A stretch of 7,046 nt of DNA, taken from NCBI GenBank assembly GCA_003232595.1, contig QIIJ01000067.1:1-7046 (forward strand), given 5' to 3'. The position numbers and the translations under genes are program-made. Positions 1 through 5,088 of the stretch are shown in pieces. Below the pieces are notes generated by a model. The model made no database searches. It worked only from the letters and a program-made list of their open reading frames with translations, and had not been told where the DNA came from. This stretch comes from Aurantimonadaceae bacterium (lineage in GTDB: Bacteria > Pseudomonadota > Alphaproteobacteria > Rhizobiales > Rhizobiaceae). Numbering within the stretch: position 1 is the stretch's first letter; every line of letters starts with the position of its first letter.

Positions 1-198
1 TGTGACTTTACCCTGCATGGTATCGCTGATCGCACTGGCAGGTTTTGTTGGTCTGGTTCGTTCTCCGACTGCCTTCGGACTACCCTGTGAGCGCGAAGCG
101 CGATAATGTTTGCACATTTCAGGTTGTAACCGGGTTTCACTCAATAATTAACCCTGTTGGTGTCGCTAAATTAGAGTTTGGTATTGACTTTTGCTGTT

Positions 199-229
199 CA
201 ATAATATTGGGTCCAATTATGAAATTGGA
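199..229 (+). promoter_or_regulatory. Overlapping inverted repeats on the GntR start codon, candidate operator
   Basis: Three perfect inverted repeats overlap here. CAATA-A-TATTG lies at 199-209, ATTGG-GT-CCAAT at 206-217, and TCCAATT-ATGA-AATTGGA at 212-229. The ATG in the spacer of the last repeat (219-221) is the proposed start codon of the regulator gene. GntR-family dimers bind short palindromes and often repress their own operon, so an autoregulatory operator is a reasonable inference. A possible promoter (TTGGTA at 178-183, 18-base spacer, TAATAT at 202-207) would put transcription start very close to the ATG, but its match to consensus is only moderate. Confidence 0.45.
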
Positions 230-869
230 TACTATAAGCACAACAACCACTGTCACGAATGCCATCCGCGAACTGATCATCGGCGGTGGCATCAAGCCCG
301 GCGCCCCACTGCGGCAGGATTACCTCGCATCACGCCTAAGCGTTAGCAGAACGCCCTTACGGCATGCCTTAAGAGCGCTCGTTGCAGAAGGGCTTGTGAA
401 ATATGATGATTTTCGCGGGGCTCATGTGGCCACGATTGAGCCATCTGATATCGTTGACGTTTTCGAGATGCGGATGGCATTGGAGCCTATGGCACTGGCA
501 AGCGCGTTTCCCGCTTTGAGTAAAATTGATCTTGCAAAGGCGGAAATTGCCATCGATGCGGCAGAAAGTGAGTCGGCTGGACTTGTTCAGGCCCGGTTGA
601 ACTGGGAATTTCACAGCGCGCTTTATTTGCCCAGTGGCCGGACAGCTCTCCTGGAAGTGATCGACAACCTCAACCGTTCCGGTGCGAGGGCAGAGATTGT
701 TGCTGCATCAATTGGCGAACGCCCTGACAAGTCAGCTTGCGAGCACCTGGCTCTGTTAAAGGCCTGTCGCGACGGCGCGCTTTCCGGAGCGCTCAACATC
801 CTCAAGGACCACTTGACAGCCGCACGCGATGACACGCTGGCGACGTTGAACCAGGTTTCCGGGAATTAA
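219..869 (+). CDS. GntR-family transcriptional regulator, FCD (FadR C-terminal) subfamily
   Basis: This is a 216-residue DNA-binding repressor or activator that probably senses a small carboxylate or amino-acid-like ligand. Residues about 10-72 form a winged helix-turn-helix; the segment around residues 33-62 (LRQDYLASRL, SVSRTPLRHA) matches the GntR recognition helix. Residues about 76-205 form the all-helical FCD ligand domain. It has the expected pattern EMRMALEP (83-90), FH at 131-132, EH at 175-176 and H198, whose histidines usually bind a metal that contacts the ligand. The length is normal for the family. I chose ATG 219 because family homology begins there. The frame is open upstream to about base 45, but that stretch does not resemble a regulator. 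No Shine-Dalgarno site precedes ATG 219, so a near-leaderless mRNA is possible. The gene ends 10 bases before the amidohydrolase, its likely regulatory target. The specific ligand cannot be told. Confidence 0.9.
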   Translation: MKLDTISTTTTVTNAIRELIIGGGIKPGAPLRQDYLASRLSVSRTPLRHALRALVAEGLVKYDDFRGAHVATIEPSDIVDVFEMRMALEPMALASAFPALSKIDLAKAEIAIDAAESESAGLVQARLNWEFHSALYLPSGRTALLEVIDNLNRSGARAEIVAASIGERPDKSACEHLALLKACRDGALSGALNILKDHLTAARDDTLATLNQVSGN

Positions 870-873
870 GGAA
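868..873 (+). promoter_or_regulatory. Ribosome binding site of the M20 amidohydrolase
   Basis: AAGGAA overlaps the last two bases of the regulator's TAA stop codon and sits 6 bases before ATG 880. This supports both the chosen start and co-transcription with translational coupling of the two genes. Confidence 0.75.
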
Positions 874-879
874 TTTCAA

Positions 880-2043
880 ATGCCAATCAACAACAGAATT
901 GCATCTTTCAGCGACGAGATGACCGAGTGGCGGCAACATCTTCATCAAAACCCGGAACTTTCCTATCAGGAGTTTGAAACGGCAAAATTTGTCGCTGAAA
1001 AGCTGGAGAGTTTTGGCATTGAGGTAACCAAAGGTATTGGCGGCACGGGTGTTGTTGGTGTTTTGGAAGGCTCAAAGGGCGATGGCCCGACGATTGGCCT
1101 GCGTGCGGATATGGATGCGCTGGCAATTGAGGAGAAAAACGACTTCCCTCACAAATCAAAAAATCACGGGATCATGCACGCCTGTGGCCATGATGGCCAC
1201 ACAACAATGCTTCTGGGCGCGGCCAGGCATTTAGCCGAAACCCGTAATTTTGCTGGCCGGGTAGTGTTCATCTTTCAACCCGCTGAAGAAATGGGCGGTG
1301 AGGACGGAGGAGCGGCAAGGATGATCCGCGAAGGTCTGTTCGACCGCTTTTCCTGCGATGAAATCTATGGAGTGCACAACTGGCCCGGCATGGATGTGGG
1401 TGACTTTGCCGTGAAGGCCGGACCTATGATGGCGTCGGGCGATGGGTTCGAGATTCATATCCGGTCGGGGGGAATGCATGCGGCACAGCCGCAAAAAGGC
1501 GTCGATGTCGTATTAACAGCTGGCCATGTCGTTGTGGGATTGCAACAGTTGGCTGCGCGCAATACTGACCCGTTGAGTTCCATTGTTGTCAGCGCGACGC
1601 AGATACATGGCGGAGACGCATACAATGTGATCCCCAATGAGGTGGTCATACGTGGCACAGTCCGCGCTTTTGATCCCGACACCCGTTCCGCAGCAGAACC
1701 TGCTCTTCGGCGCATTGTCGATGGTATATGTGCTTCAACTGGCGCCGAAGCGGAAATCTCCTACACACGGCAATACCCGACACTGGTAAATGACCAGAAC
1801 GCAGCCGTGATCTCGCAAGCAGCCGGTGAGAAAGTATTCAATTCAGTCAATGTCACGCCGCCTCAAACGATGATTGTGGAGGATTTTGCCTTCATGCTCG
1901 AAGATCGGCCAGGTTGTTATGCATGGGTTGGCAATGGCCCTGATACTGATGGACGCATCCTGCACAGTGCCTGGTTCGATTTTAACGATGAAGCGCTGGC
2001 CTTCGGTGCGTCCTATTTTGCAGCGCTGGTTGAGAGAGCATAA
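880..2043 (+). CDS. M20-family metal-dependent amidohydrolase (HipO / N-acyl-L-amino acid hydrolase type)
   Basis: This 387-residue cytoplasmic enzyme should cleave an amide bond in an N-acylated amino acid (hippurate, N-acetyl or auxin-type conjugates), releasing the free amino acid and a carboxylate. Expected metal ligands are C102 and H104 in the MHACGHDGHT motif (99-108), E137 in QPAEE (133-137), H166 in GVHNWPG and H362 in LHSAWFDFND. GLRADMDAL (73-81) carries the conserved Asp next to the active site. The lid/dimerisation domain spans about 185-295, including HAAQPQKGVD (200-209) and GGDAYNVIP (244-252). EDFAFML (335-341) is the usual C-terminal motif. Length and motif order are those of a complete family member, with no signal peptide. 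M199 stands where many relatives have Gly before the domain's His, a minor oddity. The upstream GntR/FCD gene is probably its regulator. No transporter gene is visible, and the exact substrate is not determinable from sequence; annotation pipelines often call such proteins hippurate hydrolase. Confidence 0.93.
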   Translation: MPINNRIASFSDEMTEWRQHLHQNPELSYQEFETAKFVAEKLESFGIEVTKGIGGTGVVGVLEGSKGDGPTIGLRADMDALAIEEKNDFPHKSKNHGIMHACGHDGHTTMLLGAARHLAETRNFAGRVVFIFQPAEEMGGEDGGAARMIREGLFDRFSCDEIYGVHNWPGMDVGDFAVKAGPMMASGDGFEIHIRSGGMHAAQPQKGVDVVLTAGHVVVGLQQLAARNTDPLSSIVVSATQIHGGDAYNVIPNEVVIRGTVRAFDPDTRSAAEPALRRIVDGICASTGAEAEISYTRQYPTLVNDQNAAVISQAAGEKVFNSVNVTPPQTMIVEDFAFMLEDRPGCYAWVGNGPDTDGRILHSAWFDFNDEALAFGASYFAALVERA

Positions 2044-2241
2044 CGGCTTGGTGCCATAACGGCAACCCATACGCCAATATCCGCCAGCCGATTATCCATT
2101 CCCTCAATCTTGCATATGTTGCCTGACACAACCTTTCGATCATCCACACCCCCAGTAAATAGGGACAGGTAACTAGGGACAGTATGTAATTTACCCCTTT
2201 CTCAATCGATTACAATCGGCGTGCAGTTTAGCAGACACTCC
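2044..2241. other. Intergenic region between convergent genes
   Basis: The 198 bases between the ends of the amidohydrolase (plus) and hydrolase (minus) genes hold no credible gene. CGGCT at 2044-2048 can pair with AGCCG at 2086-2090, enclosing a smaller GCC/GGC hairpin. This could fold at the 3' end of the amidohydrolase mRNA, but no T-run follows, so I do not call it an intrinsic terminator. The TAGGGACAG repeat at 2155-2194 is listed separately. A short palindrome CGATT-AC-AATCG lies at 2207-2218. Confidence 0.6.
2155..2194. repeat. Small structured repeat: two TAGGGACAG copies inside GTAAAT/ATTTAC arms
   Basis: TAGGGACAG occurs at 2160-2168 and again at 2174-2182, 14 bases apart. The pair is bracketed by the inverted arms GTAAAT (2155-2160) and ATTTAC (2189-2194). 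From memory, GGGACAG-rich stretches of this kind occur beside REP-associated (Y1) transposase genes and as dispersed intergenic elements in several proteobacteria. No transposase is present, so this would be an isolated remnant or a non-autonomous copy. The repeat itself is plain in the sequence; the link to mobile elements is inference. Confidence 0.4.
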
Positions 2242-3027
2242 TCACCCGCAATTCTCCAGCACCAGCCGCACCACTGCCTCCCCCTGCTCTTCAATCAGCA
2301 TGTGTCCGGTGTCTTTAAACACATGGGTTGCAATCAGGCCTGGGAGTTTGTGGGCCTGTCTGGTCGGCAGGATGTTGTCCTGGGTGCCCCACAGGATTTT
2401 GATCGGGAAACCCGCATCCACCAGTGGTGCAAGCGGGATGACGCCCTGAGGCTTGCCATCAAACAACAGAGCAGCGATTTTCACAAGCGCATCCGTTGCA
2501 CCCGAAGCCTTGCGGGCTAATGCCTCCTGCCGATAGAATTCATCGGAAATTTCCGCATTAAAGCCGAAAAACTGCGGCATGATGCGGCGAAAATCCGCCT
2601 CACTTTCCGCCGCCGCAAAAGCCAGAAGGACCCGGTGGTTGATTTCCGGCCCAAAACCGCCCGGTGCAAGCAGGGTGAGCGATGCTACTTTTTCCGGTGC
2701 AAACAGACCGACGAGGGCCGCCGCCGCCCCGCCCATGGAAAAGCCCACAATATGAGCCCTGTCGATTGAGCACGCGGCAAGCTCGTCAATCACCGCACGC
2801 GCCGCAACTTTAGGTTCGCCAAAATCGGGATAGTCGAGCGAACCGCCATGGCCGGGCAGATCAAAGGCCAGGGTCGCATGGTGCTTGCAAACCCGCGCCT
2901 GTATCTGTTCCCAGTTTTGCGCCCGCCCGCCAAAGCCGTGCAGAAAGACGACTGGAGAACCAAACGCCTGCCCTTTGATCTTTGGCCGTTTTTCAATACA
3001 GAACAGCCTCTTGTGCGGATCAGCCAT
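2242..3027 (-). CDS. Alpha/beta hydrolase resembling the AcoC (acetoin dehydrogenase E2) hydrolase domain
   Basis: This is a 261-residue alpha/beta-hydrolase-fold protein. The oxyanion-hole motif HGFGG lies at 30-34, DLPGHGGS at 56-63 and the nucleophile elbow GFSMGG at 95-100 (S97). The triad is probably completed by D217 in WGTQD (213-217) and H242 in DTGHM. SLTLLAPGGFGPEIN (116-130) closely resembles the extra hydrolase domain that I know from the C-terminal half of acetoin dehydrogenase dihydrolipoamide acetyltransferase. The lipoyl and catalytic E2 domains are absent, so this is a free-standing version with unknown substrate. No signal peptide is visible, so it should be cytoplasmic. The start codon shares one base with the leuA stop (TGATG on the minus strand) and has no clear Shine-Dalgarno of its own, so translation is probably coupled to leuA. 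The leuA frameshift may therefore lower its expression. Confidence 0.88.
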   Translation of the reverse strand: MADPHKRLFCIEKRPKIKGQAFGSPVVFLHGFGGRAQNWEQIQARVCKHHATLAFDLPGHGGSLDYPDFGEPKVAARAVIDELAACSIDRAHIVGFSMGGAAAALVGLFAPEKVASLTLLAPGGFGPEINHRVLLAFAAAESEADFRRIMPQFFGFNAEISDEFYRQEALARKASGATDALVKIAALLFDGKPQGVIPLAPLVDAGFPIKILWGTQDNILPTRQAHKLPGLIATHVFKDTGHMLIEEQGEAVVRLVLENCG

Positions 3028-4674
3028 CAGCGCGCCAATATACGGTTGGCCGCCGAGACCACCGCCTCAAGCGAGGCCGCAACAATGTTGGCATTGATGC
3101 CCGCGCCAAACAGCCGCCCGTCACCATATTCAACTTCCATATAACAGATCGCCGTTGCGTCCGAACCCTGCTGCAGCGAATGCTCGGAATAATCAGCAAC
3201 CGAAAACTCAATGCCGAGATATGTGCAAAGCGCATCAACAAACCCATCCACCGGCCCGGTACCATGGCCGGTAACAGTGACTTTTTTATCGCCGTCCAGC
3301 AAGGTTGCTTCAACAATGCGCTGACCCGGATTTTCCGTGTCCGGCAGGGTGGTATGATCGAGAAATTTCAGCCTGACACCGGGTTGCTCCACATAACGCT
3401 CCATAAAACGCTGATAAATTCGCGCCGCCGAAATTTCCTTACCCTCCTGATCAGTGATTTGCTGAATATCACCACTCATTTCCACCTGCAGGTTGCGCGG
3501 CAGCTTTAGCCCGTAGTCTGCTTCCATGAGATAGGCGACCCCCCCCTTGCCGGATTGGGAATTGATGCGGATGATCGCCTCATAGGAGCGCCCCACATGC
3601 TGGGGGTCGATTGGCAGATAAGGCACTTCCCAAAGGCCGGAATTGGATTTCTCCATCGCCTTCATGCCCTTGTTGATCGCATCCTGATGGGAACCGGAAA
3701 AAGCCGTATAGACCAGTTCGCCCACATAAGGGTGCCGCTCCGGAATTTTAAGCTGGTTGCAATATTCATAGACCCCCTTGATACGGTTGATGTCGGAAAC
3801 ATCAAGTTCCGGGTCCACCCCTTGCGTCATCATATTAAGCGCAAGGGTCACCACATCAACATTGCCGGTGCGTTCGCCATTGCCAAACAAGGTGCCTTCG
3901 ACCCGGTCGGCCCCGGCCATCAATGCAAGTTCGGTCGCTCCAATACCGGTACCCCGGTCATTGTGCGGGTGCAGCGACAAGATAATCACATCACGATTAT
4001 CAAGATTGCGGCTCATCCATTCAATCTGGTCGGCATAGACATTGGGTGTGGCCATTTCCACCGTTGATGGCAGATTGAAGATGACCGGGTTATCAGGCGT
4101 CGGCTGGAGAACCTCGCGCACCGCATTGCACAAGCGAGAATTCCAGTTCGGTGCCGGTAAAGCTCTCCGGCGAATATTCAAACCGGAAGCCGCCACCGGC
4201 TTTGTCAGCCATGTCGGCAATCATTTTTGCCGCATCAACAGCAATTTGCTTGATCCCGGCCCGGTCCTTGCCAAAAACCACCCGCCGCTGCAGCTCAGAG
4301 GTCGAATTATAAAAATGCACAATCGGATTATTGGCATCCTCAAGGGTCAGTTCAGGGCGGCATTGCACCAGAACCTGAAGCGAAACATCGTCAGGCACAT
4401 TGCCTTCCCCGATGCACCAGCGGGCAAAATCAAAATCGGTTTGTGAGGCGGAAGGAAAACCGATTTCAATTTCCTTAAACGCCATATCGAGCAGCAGGCC
4501 AAACATCCGGGCTTTTCGTTCATGGCCCATCGGATCAATCAGCGCCTGATTGCCGTCACGAAGATCGACCGAGCACCAGATCGGGGCCTTGGTAATGGTC
4601 TTGGTGGGCCAGGTTCGGTCGGGCAAATCGACGGGCGGATAGGGGCGGTATTTCTGTGCGGTCTCCAGCATCAT
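3027..4674 (-). pseudogene. leuA: 2-isopropylmalate synthase, interrupted by a frameshift near base 4131
   Basis: LeuA condenses acetyl-CoA with 3-methyl-2-oxobutanoate to 2-isopropylmalate, the first committed step of leucine synthesis. The start at 4674 has AGAAGGA 8 bases upstream. The first 181 codons (to base 4132) contain the catalytic DLRDGNQAL motif (R39, D40) and end in TGTELEFSL. The rest (base 4130 to the stop at 3027-3029, 367 codons) is in another frame. It begins CNAVREVL and holds the metal-binding HPHNDRGTG, the GELVYTAFSGSHQDA segment and the C-terminal LeuA dimer/regulatory domain ending near GINANIVAASLEA. Together they give about 548 residues, normal for the long form of this family. 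Relatives read L-E-I/V-C-N-A-V at the junction. Here only a single G lies between CTT and TGC, as if 5 bases were lost. As it stands, translation stops at 4093-4095 after about 193 residues. Both halves are otherwise free of stops and keep their motifs, so the break is recent or a sequence error. I see no slippery site for programmed frameshifting. Confidence 0.88.
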
Positions 4675-4680
4675 GGTGCT

Positions 4681-4689
4681 GTTCCTTCT
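4681..4689 (-). promoter_or_regulatory. Ribosome binding site of leuA
   Basis: On the minus strand AGAAGGAAC lies just upstream of two adjacent ATG codons (4674 and 4671). The AAGGA core is 8 bases from the first ATG, which favours 4674 over the in-frame ATG at 4776. The longer version would also begin upstream of the predicted promoter's -35 element. Confidence 0.75.
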
Positions 4690-4734
4690 GTGCGGTATGC
4701 AACGGGCATGTCCATGTGCACTGTTGCAATCCTG

Positions 4735-4762
4735 ATTATAAATTCTGGATGGGGCGAGGCAA
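4735..4762 (-). promoter_or_regulatory. Sigma70-type promoter of the leuA-hydrolase unit
   Basis: On the minus strand TTGCCT (4762-4757) and a perfect TATAAT (4740-4735) are separated by 16 bases. Transcription would begin near 4728, giving a leader of roughly 50 bases before leuA. The leader contains the inverted arms TGCAAC/GTTGCA (4698-4703 and 4723-4728 on the plus strand), which could form a 6-bp stem just ahead of the ribosome binding site. I see no leucine-rich leader peptide and no terminator, so classical attenuation is not supported. Confidence 0.6.
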
Positions 4763-5013
4763 GCCATGATGTTCAACTGATCATCAAACCGGTCACCGAA
4801 CGCTTGCTCTAACGAGCCCGATGACCGCCAATAAGGCCAGGTAGAAGAACCGATAGATCAGGCATCGCCACGCCATACAAACGTGCGGGATTCGTGCAAA
4901 CGGATTTACTGATCATGCTCATGTCGGCGAGATTAGCCCAGCCTGCCCTGCCTGACAAGAAAAAACACCGCACACAGATGGCCCGTCAAAAAAATCGCCA
5001 TTTGCTTAGAATT

Positions 5014-5021
5014 TTAACCAT
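5014..5021 (+). promoter_or_regulatory. TTAACCAT, possible CtrA half-site upstream of the RTX gene
   Basis: TTAACCAT lies 68 bases before the RTX start codon, with TTAG 4 bases further on at 5026-5029. In alphaproteobacteria the cell-cycle regulator CtrA binds TTAA-N7-TTAA and the half-site TTAACCAT. Here only the half-site fits, because the second TTA is spaced by 8 rather than 7 and ends in G. An 8-base motif in AT-rich sequence can arise by chance, so this is tentative. Confidence 0.3.
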
Positions 5022-5088
5022 TCCCTTAGCCGCAAAATAGCATTTTGTTGTTAGTTTGTCGGTTGGAATCAACTGGAGACTGCCCAAA

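Larger units (their letters stand above)
4675..5088. other. Divergent intergenic region between leuA and the RTX gene
   Basis: These 414 bases separate leuA (minus) from the RTX gene (plus) and contain no credible protein-coding or RNA gene. The left end holds the leuA promoter, leader and ribosome binding site. The part next to the RTX gene is AT-rich (about 4985-5050) and should hold its promoter. TTGCTT at 5002-5007 is a possible -35 box, but I find no convincing -10 partner. A TTAACCAT motif lies at 5014-5021, and GGAGA at 5075-5079 is the RTX ribosome binding site. I see nothing definable between about 4763 and 4980. Confidence 0.6.

Noticed and set aside
2..106. Possible C-terminal end of a gene entering from the left (frame 2, containing a hydrophobic LIALAGFVGLV stretch, stop at 104-106)
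   Set aside because: Only about 34 codons are visible, and they show no recognisable family feature or upstream context.
45..218. N-terminal extension of 58 residues to the GntR regulator
   Set aside because: The frame is open, but the translated stretch does not resemble a regulator, and family homology begins at the ATG at 219.
2044..2090. Intrinsic terminator after the amidohydrolase
   Set aside because: An imperfect hairpin can be drawn, but no run of T follows on either strand.
3555..4067. 170-codon plus-strand frame inside leuA
   Set aside because: The opposite strand has clear LeuA motifs throughout. This frame has no family features and is a shadow.
4120..4140. Programmed ribosomal frameshift in leuA
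   Set aside because: No slippery heptamer or stimulatory hairpin is apparent, and relatives encode LeuA in one frame.
4675..4776. Upstream extension of LeuA to an in-frame ATG at 4776
   Set aside because: A strong ribosome site precedes ATG 4674, and the extension overlaps the predicted promoter and is not LeuA-like.
4776..4916. ACTGATCAT repeated at 4776-4784 and 4908-4916
   Set aside because: A 9-base match 132 bases apart, lacking further context, is compatible with chance.
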